In this document: in pieces, positions 1 to 7,632 of the stretch
Layout of the letters: each line of letters opens with the position of its first letter
How positions within the stretch are numbered: position 1 is the stretch's first letter
Source: Akkermansia massiliensis
GTDB taxonomy: Bacteria > Verrucomicrobiota > Verrucomicrobiia > Verrucomicrobiales > Akkermansiaceae
Direction of reading: 5' to 3'
NCBI RefSeq assembly: GCF_023516715.1
Contig: NZ_JAMGSI010000002.1
Coordinates: 1,224,504 to 1,288,503, forward strand
Length of the DNA stretch: 64,000 bases
Position numbers and translations under genes: made by a program
Notes under the pieces: model-generated
The model's database searches: none
Told to the model about the DNA's origin: nothing
The model's input: only the letters and a program-made list of their open reading frames with translations

Positions 1-717
1 GCCCCCGAAGGGGTGGCAACGGCCTGGAGCCGGGAACTTCCCCTGGATGAAGCCGCCTCCCTGATTGATGTTCTGGACCGCAGGCAGGAGGAAATGAGAG
101 GGGGCATGCTCCCCTTCCTGCCTGATCCGGAGGAGGCGCGCGCGATGTACGCCAACTGCGTGATTTACCGTGACCCGGACGATCCGGGGCATACCGTTCG
201 CCTGATGCCGGGCATTCCGGAAAGCCCCGTACGGCAGGCGCGCGCTCCGTATGTGGTGCATGCGTGGAACGGCGTTTACCTGGACAGCCGGGGTCTGCCT
301 GCGGCGTCCGAGCGGGATTCCTATATTCCGCTGGAGCGCTTCACAGGCGCGGGAGAGGAGCCTTCTCTGGAAACCGCTCGGGAGAGCCGCGCCCGGTCCC
401 TGGGCCGGATTCTGGAAACGCTGGGGGATGCGGATGCGCAGGAACGCTGGTGGTGGAACAGGGAGCAGGCCGTTGGGTGCTTCATGGAAGACGTCGTCAG
501 GCTGTATGAAGAGCTGGGGGTACGCTCAGGCTATCTGAGGGGGGAGCTTGACCTGCTTGATCCCGTGATGGTTCAGGCTCTGCGCTTCGTCTCCCACGTG
601 CTGAACGATCCCCTGGCCTACCGCCTGCCCCTGGACAAGGGGACGGAGGCCCTGAAGGGAATGACCAGGGAGGGAGTCCTGCTGAAAGAACTAGTGGAGG
701 AACATGGAAACTTCTAA
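1..717 (+). CDS. Hypothetical protein upstream of terminase (5'-partial)
   Basis: The reading frame is open from the first base to a stop at 717, so the gene probably begins outside the window. A GTG at 13 is the first start codon inside it. The visible 239 codons encode a soluble, acidic protein with no signal peptide or membrane segment. I recognise no domain. Features seen are a WWW run near residue 148 and an alpha-helical, Glu/Leu-rich C-terminal half. It overlaps the terminase gene by 14 bp, which implies translational coupling and a shared phage-type transcription unit. It could be a small-terminase-like or other packaging-associated protein, but nothing in the sequence proves this. 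Confidence 0.6.
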   Translation, partial: APEGVATAWSRELPLDEAASLIDVLDRRQEEMRGGMLPFLPDPEEARAMYANCVIYRDPDDPGHTVRLMPGIPESPVRQARAPYVVHAWNGVYLDSRGLPAASERDSYIPLERFTGAGEEPSLETARESRARSLGRILETLGDADAQERWWWNREQAVGCFMEDVVRLYEELGVRSGYLRGELDLLDPVMVQALRFVSHVLNDPLAYRLPLDKGTEALKGMTREGVLLKELVEEHGNF

Positions 718-2335
718 TCATCTGACGGAATCCTGGAGCCAGCCTTGGCAGTCTGTCCTGTCCAGCCAGCTCTGGAGGCTGGAGCACCTGTACTGGATAG
801 AAAACAAGGCCGGGCAGCTCCAGCGCTTCTCCCTGAACAGGGCGCAGCGGCGGCTGCATGAGCGGCTGTGGTACAGGAACGACATCCTGAAGGCGCGCCA
901 ACTGGGCATTTCCACGTATGTGGCCATGCTGATGCTGGACATGAGCCTGTTCCGGTCCAATTTCCATTGCGGCATTATTGATAAGAGCCTGCCGGACGCC
1001 CAGCAGAAGCTTGCCAAGCTGCGTTTCGCCTGGGACCATCTGGATTACGTGCCGCCCGACCCTTCCGCGATGGATGTGGCCCTGGCCCGGCTGGGAGAGA
1101 GAATCAAGAGCCTGTCCGGCGTGGAGAAGAAGGGGGAATGGCGGCCCTGCACGTCTGCGCGCAACCGCCTGGCTTTCGCCAACGGGAGCGACGTGCGCGT
1201 GGGGACGAACCTGCGCGGGGGCACCATGCAGTTCCTGCACGTTTCCGAGCTGGCGCATGTTTCCGTGCACGCCCCGTGGCGTGCCAGGGAAATCCGCACG
1301 GGGGCGATCAATACGGTGCCCCCCGGCGGCTTTATCCTGAAGGAGAGCACCCATGAGGGCGGCCGGTACGGCGTGAATTACGAACTGACGCGCCAGGCCA
1401 TGGAGAACATGGGCAAGAGCGAGCTTTCTCCCCTGGATTTCCGGTTCTTCTTCTTTAGCTGGTTTGACCAGGAGGAGTACACGTTGCCGGGGCGCGGCAG
1501 ATGGAGCCGGGAACTGGACGAGTACTTCCTTTCCCTGGAACGGGAAACCGGGGTGGCGCTGGATGCGGGCCAGAAAAGGTGGTACGCCAGGATGGCCCGC
1601 GTGATGGGGGCGGCCATGAAGCAGGAGTACCCGGGAACGCCGCAGGAAGCTTTCTCCACCGGGGAGGAGGGGAGCATTTACGGCAGCCGCATCATGGCCC
1701 TGCGGGAACGCGGGCGCGTGGGGACGGAGTTTGCGGCGGACCCGGACGCCCCCACCTTCACGGCGTGGGACCTGGGGTTGAGCGATCATACGGCCATCTG
1801 GCTTGTGCAGGTGATGGGGGACAGCTTCCACTGGCTGGACCATTACGCCGCCAACCAGCAGCCCCTGGCCCATTATGTGGAAAAAATGAAGGAATGGGAG
1901 AAGGCGCACGGCGTGGCGGTAACGGCCCATCTGCTGCCCCACGACGCCGCGCGGAGGGATGCCCACGGCATTTCCTACGTGGAGAACATGTCACGTCTGG
2001 GATTGGCGAACGTGCGCGTCGTTCCCAGGACCACGGACGTCTGGCGCGGCATCAATACGCTGCGGGAACTGCTGGAGCGCAGCTTCTTCCATGCCCGCAC
2101 CCAGGAAAGGGTGCGCGGCGTGCGCGGAGAGGAAGAGCCCGGCGGCGTGGAACATCTGGAATTGTACAGGTCCAGGCCGCCGGGTGCGGGCGGTTCCGTG
2201 GTGGAGAGCCCCGTGCATGACGGACATTCCCATACGGCGGATGCCGCGCGCACATTTGCAGAGGCGTGGTCCCATGGACTGCTCCACGGGCCCGGGAATG
2301 ACCGGGGCCGCGGCAGGCGCGCACGGATGTGGTGA
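704..2335 (+). CDS. Phage terminase large subunit (DNA-packaging ATPase/nuclease)
   Basis: This 543-residue protein has the two-domain layout of TerL, the motor that pumps phage DNA into proheads and cuts it. The ATPase part has a deviant Walker A, KARQLGIST (residues 63-71), in which the lysine lies at the front of the loop as in lambda-type terminases. The Walker B/catalytic Glu is in FLHVSELAHV (about 178-186). The segment EYPGTPQEAF (308-317) is the usual linker before the nuclease. The RNase H-like nuclease starts at TAWDLGLSDH (Asp356, Asp361) and ends near HDGHSHTADAART. The frame is intact. No portal, capsid or tail gene follows: the next gene is a chromosomal L,D-transpeptidase. It may be the edge of a prophage, a remnant, or a packaging gene of a gene-transfer agent. 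Confidence 0.85.
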   Translation: METSNHLTESWSQPWQSVLSSQLWRLEHLYWIENKAGQLQRFSLNRAQRRLHERLWYRNDILKARQLGISTYVAMLMLDMSLFRSNFHCGIIDKSLPDAQQKLAKLRFAWDHLDYVPPDPSAMDVALARLGERIKSLSGVEKKGEWRPCTSARNRLAFANGSDVRVGTNLRGGTMQFLHVSELAHVSVHAPWRAREIRTGAINTVPPGGFILKESTHEGGRYGVNYELTRQAMENMGKSELSPLDFRFFFFSWFDQEEYTLPGRGRWSRELDEYFLSLERETGVALDAGQKRWYARMARVMGAAMKQEYPGTPQEAFSTGEEGSIYGSRIMALRERGRVGTEFAADPDAPTFTAWDLGLSDHTAIWLVQVMGDSFHWLDHYAANQQPLAHYVEKMKEWEKAHGVAVTAHLLPHDAARRDAHGISYVENMSRLGLANVRVVPRTTDVWRGINTLRELLERSFFHARTQERVRGVRGEEEPGGVEHLELYRSRPPGAGGSVVESPVHDGHSHTADAARTFAEAWSHGLLHGPGNDRGRGRRARMW

Positions 2336-2378
2336 TGGAAGGAAAACGGGGCCGGGAAGAGATTTTTTTGATTGATGG

Positions 2379-2394
2379 TTGACAGTTTTGTCAA
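2379..2394. promoter_or_regulatory. Short perfect inverted repeat upstream of the L,D-transpeptidase gene
   Basis: TTGACA-GTTT-TGTCAA is a perfect 6-4-6 palindrome in the short AT-rich spacer between the terminase and the transpeptidase. The left arm also reads as a consensus -35 hexamer, but no good -10 lies 16-18 bp further on. It could be an operator or a chance repeat. Confidence 0.25.
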
Positions 2395-2436
2395 AAAGCG
2401 GTTCCTTTTTCCGGCTTTCCGTTGTCTAACGCAGTG

Positions 2437-3315
2437 ATGCGACTCCCCGAGATGAAGTTACCCCTTTTCCATCTGCTGGTTCCCTGCCTGTGCGTTCCGT
2501 TCCTGTTTTCCTCCTGCGGCACCACGGGTGGGGGCTCTTCCCCTTCTTCCTCTTCCAATGTTCCGGTGGAGGAAATGACCGGGTATTTTGAGGAAAGCGG
2601 AACCATTCCGGGACACCTGCTCAAATGGGAGGACGATCCGTCCCTGCCCGGAAAGCTCCTGGTCGTGGTGGACAAGAAGAAGCAGATGATGTACGTGTAC
2701 CGCGGGACGCACCGCATCGCGTATGCGCCCATCAGTTCCGGAAGGAGTTCCGGCATGACGCCCTCCGGCTATTTCCGCATCGCCTCCAAGGATGCGGACC
2801 ACCATTCCTATTACGGCGCGTTCATCAATGCCGCCGGGGAGCTGCGGGACGGGGATATACGGAAGGATGCCGCACGGCCCGGAGAAAGGTTTGAACCGGC
2901 CAAGATGCCCTATTTCATGAGGGTGAACGGGGCTGTAGGCATTCATGAGGGGTACCTGCCCGGCCGCCCGTCCTCCCACGGGTGCATCCGCATCCCCCAT
3001 CTGGTGGCGAAGAACCTGTTTGAAGTGGCTCCCGTGGGAACCCGCGTGATTGTCAGAGACGGGGATTGGAATATTCACGAGCTTCAGAAAAAGCCGTCCG
3101 GTATTTTCAGAACGGTGCATAAGCCGTCCGCCCAGCGGGCTGGCGCAAATTCAGCTTCCTCCGGGAAGAAGGAGCTTGTAAAGTCAGAGGCGTCCGTAGA
3201 GAAGGATGCCGCTGCCATGCCGCCTGTTGGAGAACAGGAAAACGCGCCGCTGCCTTCTTCCGGCGCGGACGCCGTGACCCCCTCTTCATCCCATGGACTC
3301 GAAGGACTGGAATAA
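2437..3315 (+). CDS. L,D-transpeptidase (YkuD family) lipoprotein
   Basis: The protein carries a YkuD/ErfK catalytic domain that forms 3-3 crosslinks in peptidoglycan or attaches proteins to it. The domain runs from GKLLVVVDKKKQMMYVYRG to GTRVIVRDGD. The diagnostic active-site motif is SHGCIRIP, with the nucleophilic Cys and preceding His. The N-terminus is a lipoprotein signal: a hydrophobic stretch ending at FLFSSCG, so the mature protein should be membrane-anchored in the periplasm. Starts at 2422 (TTG), 2437 and 2452 (ATG) are all possible; 2437 or 2452 suits the signal peptide best. The last 70 residues are a low-complexity Ser/Ala/Glu tail. The gene end overlaps the next start by 23 bp. 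Confidence 0.88.
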   Translation: MRLPEMKLPLFHLLVPCLCVPFLFSSCGTTGGGSSPSSSSNVPVEEMTGYFEESGTIPGHLLKWEDDPSLPGKLLVVVDKKKQMMYVYRGTHRIAYAPISSGRSSGMTPSGYFRIASKDADHHSYYGAFINAAGELRDGDIRKDAARPGERFEPAKMPYFMRVNGAVGIHEGYLPGRPSSHGCIRIPHLVAKNLFEVAPVGTRVIVRDGDWNIHELQKKPSGIFRTVHKPSAQRAGANSASSGKKELVKSEASVEKDAAAMPPVGEQENAPLPSSGADAVTPSSSHGLEGLE

Positions 3316-3934
3316 CATGCTGGCCGGGCGTTTGTACCATGCCCAGGATTCCGAATTGACAGCCAGGCGCCTTCGGGCGCGCAAGCTCGTCTTCCGTTAC
3401 AACCAGTCCGCCCCGGAGGAGGAAGAACTGCGCCGGGAATTGGCGCGGGAGCTCTTCGGCGGCATGGGGGAAAACTGCTATCTGGAACCTCCGCTGCGGT
3501 GTGACTATGGAACGAATATCCGGCTGGGGGATCGCGTATATGCCAACTTCAACCTGGTGGTGCTGGACTGTGCCGCCGTCACGATCGGCAGTGATGTGCT
3601 GATAGGCCCCAATGTGGGGATTTACACCGCCACGCACCCCGTGGACCCGGGGCTGAGGCGGGACGGTCTGGAATTTGCGCTTCCCGTCACCATTGAGGAC
3701 GGGGTGTGGATAGGCGGCCATACGGCCATTGGCCCGGGCGTGCGCATCGGGCGCAATTCCGTGATAGGCGCGGGAAGCGTGGTGACGAAGGACATTCCCG
3801 CCAACGTGGTGGCTGTGGGAAACCCCTGCCGCGTGATACGGCCCATTACGGAAAAGGACCGCGAGGCCTGGGGTGCGGTGGAAAATGGTGGGGAGGCCGC
3901 TACCGCAGGAACGGAGGCAAATTCTCCTGCATGA
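3293..3934 (+). CDS. Maltose/galactoside-type O-acetyltransferase (LacA/Maa family)
   Basis: This 213-residue acyltransferase has a left-handed beta-helix of hexapeptide repeats, visible as series such as VTIGSDVLIGPNVGIYTA and VWIGGHTAIGPGVRIG. The family transfers acetyl from acetyl-CoA to a sugar hydroxyl. The catalytic His is expected in YTATHPVDP. The N-terminal helical cap (MLAGRLYHAQDSEL) is typical of Maa/LacA and supports the start at 3293 even though it overlaps the transpeptidase end. The C-terminus has about 25 extra Glu/Ala-rich residues beyond the usual end at RVIRPI. The substrate cannot be told from sequence; linkage to an L,D-transpeptidase hints at cell-envelope sugars, but this is weak. 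Confidence 0.85.
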   Translation: MDSKDWNNMLAGRLYHAQDSELTARRLRARKLVFRYNQSAPEEEELRRELARELFGGMGENCYLEPPLRCDYGTNIRLGDRVYANFNLVVLDCAAVTIGSDVLIGPNVGIYTATHPVDPGLRRDGLEFALPVTIEDGVWIGGHTAIGPGVRIGRNSVIGAGSVVTKDIPANVVAVGNPCRVIRPITEKDREAWGAVENGGEAATAGTEANSPA

Positions 3935-3945
3935 TGAAATTTGAA

Positions 3946-3973
3946 TTGCTTTTGGGGACGGATGGTGCATAGT
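3946..3973 (+). promoter_or_regulatory. Possible rpsO promoter
   Basis: TTGCTT (3946-3951), a 16-bp gap and CATAGT (3968-3973) give a plausible housekeeping promoter about 60 bp ahead of rpsO. The -10 match is only moderate. Confidence 0.3.
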
Positions 3974-4035
3974 TGGCGCCCTCACAGTGTCGATTAGCCG
4001 CTGCCACGAGCTAAATACATTCAAAGAAAACACTT

Positions 4036-4290
4036 ATGAGTAACGAAATCAATTTGCAGGAATTCAAGATGCATGAAAAGGATTCCGGTAGCTCCAGCTA
4101 CCAGATCGCCCACCTGACCCAGCGCATCGCCCACCTGACCGACCACCTGAGCACGAACAAGCACGATGTTTCTTCCCGCCGCGGGTTGTTGAAGATGGTG
4201 GCTCTGCGCCGCAAGCTTCTTGATTACGTCAAGCGTGAAGATCTGGCCCAGTATCAGAGCCTGATTCAGCGTCTTGGCCTTCGCCGCTAA
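4036..4290 (+). CDS. rpsO: 30S ribosomal protein S15
   Basis: The 84-residue product matches S15 along its length. It binds 16S rRNA early in assembly of the small-subunit platform. Diagnostic stretches are [41 protein letters not shown] and the C-terminal [12 protein letters not shown]. It has its own transcription unit, with a strong terminator 26 bp after the stop. pnp, its partner in many bacteria, is 5 kb away beyond the efflux operon. Confidence 0.97.
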   Translation: MSNEINLQEFKMHEKDSGSSSYQIAHLTQRIAHLTDHLSTNKHDVSSRRGLLKMVALRRKLLDYVKREDLAQYQSLIQRLGLRR

Positions 4291-4316
4291 ACGGCGGAGC
4301 ATATTCCCGTTTGATT

Positions 4317-4351
4317 CGGCCGTTGCGGTTTTCCGCAGCGGTCGTTTTTTT
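4317..4351 (+). terminator. Rho-independent terminator of rpsO
   Basis: A 12-bp GC-rich stem with one or two G-U pairs (CGGCCGTTGCGG at 4317-4328, CCGCAGCGGTCG at 4333-4344) has a TTTT loop and is followed by seven T residues. Confidence 0.9.
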
Positions 4352-4399
4352 GCCGCGGGGGGAAGGGCGGTTCCCCGTATTTTTGTTCCGGAAGAGGCC

Positions 4400-4427
4400 T
4401 TGACCTTTAAAAAATGTCTGTTAGCCT
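4400..4427 (+). promoter_or_regulatory. Promoter of the tetR efflux operon
   Basis: TTGACC (4400-4405), a 16-bp spacer and TAGCCT (4422-4427) form a promoter. Transcription should start near 4434, five or so bases before the ATG at 4439, so the mRNA would be essentially leaderless. Confidence 0.6.
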
Positions 4428-4436
4428 GACAGACAT
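4414..4436. promoter_or_regulatory. Palindromic operator for the TetR regulator
   Basis: ATGTCTGT (4414-4421), a 7-bp spacer and ACAGACAT (4429-4436) form a perfect 8-7-8 inverted repeat. It covers the -10 box and the predicted start site of the tetR-efflux operon. Size and placement are those of a TetR-family operator, so autorepression by the adjacent gene is the simplest reading. Confidence 0.75.
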
Positions 4437-4438
4437 CT

Positions 4439-5056
4439 ATGGAACAAATGACACGGGTCCAGCAGAACACGCTGAGAAAAATCGTGGAGGCGGCCATTGA
4501 ACTGATGAGTGAAAAAGGGTTCCACCGCGTCAGCGTTCAGGAAGTAGGGAAAAAGGCCGGTATTTGTGAAAAGACCGTCTTCCGCTACTTTGCCACCAAA
4601 AAGTCCCTGCTGGATGAAATCATCCGGTACCGGGAATATGCCAGCGAACTGAAAAAGGAATTCGAGAACAGGAAAACGTGGGACCTGGCGCATGACCTGA
4701 AACTGGCTGCGCGCCTGTACTTCCAGGCGACGAAGGCCAAAAGGAACGCCTTCCGGGCCTACTTGAGCGCGCTGGACTCCGTGGATACGAACGGAGATGA
4801 TTTTTTGCGCGACCCGCGGGAGCTTCATTCCTTCCTGTGTGACTACATGGGCGCCATGCAGGAAAAAGGAAAGGTCAGGGAGGGGGATGTGGGGCTCATG
4901 GTGCGCGCCTTTGTCAATACCCTGCACGGCTACATGCTGATGTACTGCCTGAATGACGACAGCAAGGCATGGCAGGACAAGGTGGCCTCCATGAAGCTGA
5001 CCATTGGCCTGTTCATTCAGGGATTTTCCCGGCAATGCACATCCTGCGGCGCATGA
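4439..5056 (+). CDS. TetR-family transcriptional regulator of the efflux operon
   Basis: The 205-residue protein has a TetR N-terminal helix-turn-helix at about residues 12-58 (IVEAAIELMSEKGFHRVSVQ, then KTVFRYFATKKSLLDEI). The C-terminal ligand domain is helical and divergent, as usual. It probably represses the operon it heads and responds to a compound exported by the pump. The ATG at 4439 lies 2 bp from the operator, and a second in-frame ATG is at 4448. The stop overlaps the hlyD-like start as ATGA. The ligand is unknown. Confidence 0.88.
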   Translation: MEQMTRVQQNTLRKIVEAAIELMSEKGFHRVSVQEVGKKAGICEKTVFRYFATKKSLLDEIIRYREYASELKKEFENRKTWDLAHDLKLAARLYFQATKAKRNAFRAYLSALDSVDTNGDDFLRDPRELHSFLCDYMGAMQEKGKVREGDVGLMVRAFVNTLHGYMLMYCLNDDSKAWQDKVASMKLTIGLFIQGFSRQCTSCGA

Positions 5057-6063
5057 GCAAGCATTTGAAGGCTATATCACTGGGCAGCATGGCCCTGGCG
5101 GCCGTGGGAGCCATCGGCTGGGGAGTCTGGCATTTCCGGGAGAGCCGCACCATGAAAACGGACGACTGCCGCGTGGAGGCGAGCATCGTTTCCGTGGGAT
5201 CAAAGCTGGCGGAGCGCGTCACCAGCGTGGATGTGGAGGAAGGGGAAACCGTCCGCCGCGGGCAGACGCTTGCCCATCTGGACAGCCGCACCATGCAGGC
5301 GCGCCTGATGGCCGCGCGTTCCCGCGTCAAGCTGATGCAGGCCAGGCATGACGAGATGCTGGCCGGCTTCCGCCCTCAGGAAATCGAGTCCCAGCGGGCC
5401 AGGACGGCCCAGGCCTCCGCCAGCCTGGAACATGCGCGGCGTGATTACGAGCGCGTTGAAAAGCTGGTGAGGGAGCAGGCAGGCATCAGCTCCGCGGACC
5501 GGGACGCCGTACGGGCCACCTACCTGGCGGCGCAGGCGCTGGAGAAGGCGGAGCAGGAGAATCTGGCCCTCAAGCTGGAAGGTTACCGCGAGGAGGAAAA
5601 AAGATCCGCCCAGGCCCAGCTGGAAGCCGCACGGGCGGAACTGGAGGAGTTGGAAGTGCTGTGCGGGGAATGCGTGGTTAAATCCCCCGTGGACGGCGTG
5701 GTGGCCCGCAAGCTGGTGAACGGCGGGGAGATGGTCAGTTCCGGCCAGAAGCTATTTTCTATTGTGGACGGCGGGGACGTCTGGCTCAACGTCCGCGTGG
5801 AGGAAACCAAGATAGGGCGCATCCGGCAGGGTCAGGACGTGCAGTTCACGCTGGACGGTTATGACGGCAGGGTTTTTCACGGCACGGTTTATGAAATAGG
5901 GGCGGCCACCTATGCGACATTCTCCCTGATTTCCACGGAGAACGTCAGCGGTTACTTCACCAAGGTCATGCAGCGCTTTCCCGTCAAGGTGAGCCTGCCG
6001 AAGCCGGAGGATGGCGTAGTATTCCGCCCGGGAATGCAGGGAAAGGTTTCCATTGATTTTTAA
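5053..6063 (+). CDS. HlyD/EmrA-type membrane fusion protein of an efflux pump
   Basis: This is the periplasmic adaptor that joins the MFS pump to the outer-membrane channel. One N-terminal membrane helix (ISLGSMALAAVGAIGWGVW) is followed by a biotinyl-lipoyl half-motif (ASIVSVGSKLAERVTSVDVE), a long Ala/Glu-rich coiled-coil hairpin (about residues 85-210), the second lipoyl half (KSPVDGVVARKLVNGGEMVS) and a beta-barrel. A longer frame extends upstream, but the ATG at 5053 overlaps the tetR stop as ATGA, which suggests translational coupling. The gap to the pump gene is 9 bp. Confidence 0.88.
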   Translation: MSKHLKAISLGSMALAAVGAIGWGVWHFRESRTMKTDDCRVEASIVSVGSKLAERVTSVDVEEGETVRRGQTLAHLDSRTMQARLMAARSRVKLMQARHDEMLAGFRPQEIESQRARTAQASASLEHARRDYERVEKLVREQAGISSADRDAVRATYLAAQALEKAEQENLALKLEGYREEEKRSAQAQLEAARAELEELEVLCGECVVKSPVDGVVARKLVNGGEMVSSGQKLFSIVDGGDVWLNVRVEETKIGRIRQGQDVQFTLDGYDGRVFHGTVYEIGAATYATFSLISTENVSGYFTKVMQRFPVKVSLPKPEDGVVFRPGMQGKVSIDF

Positions 6064-6072
6064 GGAAAAAGT

Positions 6073-7632
6073 ATGAGCGGTCCGGTTATGCAAACAATGT
6101 TTCCGGCGTGGAAACGGCGCCTGCTGACGGGGATGGCCTGCGCGTGCACGATGCTGACGTTTCTGAATATGGGCTGCATCACGGCGGCCACACCGGATTT
6201 GTCAGGCACATTTGTGGTTGGCACCCTGGATGTTTCCTGGTCGGGTGCGGCGTGTCCGCTGGGAACTGCCCTTTCCTTTACCGTGGCGGCGTATCTGTGG
6301 GCGCGCATCGGGCTGAGAAGGTCCCTGCGCACGGCCCTGCTGATCATGCTGGCCGGAACCTTGCTGGGACTGGCGGCGGACCATTTCTTCCTCATGATTG
6401 CGGCCCGCTTCCTTCAGGGGGCCGGAGGCGGCCTGGCGCTGGTGTACGGAACGGGGCTGGTGAATGCCGCCCTGCCGCCGGAGCGCCGCGGCGTGGCGAT
6501 GGGCGTGAAACTTTGTTCCATTGGCCTGGCTTCCTGCGCCAGCCCGGTAGTGGGGTGCCTGCTGGTGCAGTACTGGCACTGGCGGGGGCTGTTCGTCATC
6601 GTGGGTGCGGCCGCGGCCGTCCTGGCCGTGCTGACGACGCTGTACGTTCCCAACCAGAAGATTCCCAAGGGAGGGAAATTCGATTGGTTTTCCTTCCTGG
6701 CGGTGGGGATGGGATGCGTGTGCATGCTGATGGTGCTTATTTACGGGGAGACGGACGGCTGGACGGCGCCCGGCGTGCTGGCCTGGATGTACGGCGGATT
6801 TTGTTCCTTTGCCTTGGCCTTCATTTCCTGCATGACCCACCGCACCCCCCTGCTGGATGTCCGCGTGCTGGGCAACTGGCGGTTCCTGTGCGGCCTGCTG
6901 GCGTCCCTGTGCAACATCTTCTGCATTTGCTGGGTGCGGGTGGGGACGGTGCAGTTCATGCGCAATGTCATGAACTATGAACCGGTGGGCATTGCCTATG
7001 TGTTCATGGTTCTGGTGGCCGGATTTTGCGGCGGCGCGGCGCTGGTGCTCCCCCTGATGCAGAAGGGCAGGCTGGCCCTGCGGGTGGGCATGATGGCGGG
7101 GCTGCTGGCGCTGGGCGCCTCCGCCTTCTTCCTGTCCCGGCTGGACGCGGGCTGCTCCTGGCTGGACGTGGCGTGGCCCCTGGGGCTGTTCGGAATCGGT
7201 TATGCTTTCTGTTTGAATACGGCTACGCCGCTTGCCCTGAGAGGGGTGGAGGGGCGTTCCGCCGCCGCTTCCTCCCGGACGCTGAACACCGTGCGCTACA
7301 TCTTTATTTCCCTGTACGTCAGCAGTGTGAGCACGGTATTGGCCCATATGAAAACGGGGTTCCGCTTCAGCATGGCGGAACAGGTAAGGGACGATTCCCC
7401 GGGAACGGCGCATACGCTTGACATGTGGCAGAGGCACTTTGCGGAAACCGGCGGCACGGCGCGGGAAATCCATGCATCCGTGGATGCGGTGCTGCAAAAG
7501 GCCGTGGCGCTCCAGAGCCAGGTGTTCTCCGTGGATACCTTTTATCTTTGCACCGTGATCGTGGGGGCGGCAGGTGTGCTGTTTGCCCTGTTCTGCCTGA
7601 AATCCGGCCAGGAAAGGAAGGCCGCTTCATGA
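6073..7632 (+). CDS. MFS drug-efflux transporter, DHA2 (EmrB/QacA-like) type
   Basis: The 519-residue protein has about 14 hydrophobic segments, the number for the DHA2 proton-antiport family. The length and the RFLQGAGGGLALVYGTGLV stretch in TM4-5 (family motif C region) fit EmrB. It should export a drug, bile-like or antimicrobial compound through the adaptor encoded before it and the channel encoded after it. The gene is 9 bp from the adaptor and overlaps the next gene as ATGA. The substrate cannot be deduced. Confidence 0.87.
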   Translation: MSGPVMQTMFPAWKRRLLTGMACACTMLTFLNMGCITAATPDLSGTFVVGTLDVSWSGAACPLGTALSFTVAAYLWARIGLRRSLRTALLIMLAGTLLGLAADHFFLMIAARFLQGAGGGLALVYGTGLVNAALPPERRGVAMGVKLCSIGLASCASPVVGCLLVQYWHWRGLFVIVGAAAAVLAVLTTLYVPNQKIPKGGKFDWFSFLAVGMGCVCMLMVLIYGETDGWTAPGVLAWMYGGFCSFALAFISCMTHRTPLLDVRVLGNWRFLCGLLASLCNIFCICWVRVGTVQFMRNVMNYEPVGIAYVFMVLVAGFCGGAALVLPLMQKGRLALRVGMMAGLLALGASAFFLSRLDAGCSWLDVAWPLGLFGIGYAFCLNTATPLALRGVEGRSAAASSRTLNTVRYIFISLYVSSVSTVLAHMKTGFRFSMAEQVRDDSPGTAHTLDMWQRHFAETGGTAREIHASVDAVLQKAVALQSQVFSVDTFYLCTVIVGAAGVLFALFCLKSGQERKAAS

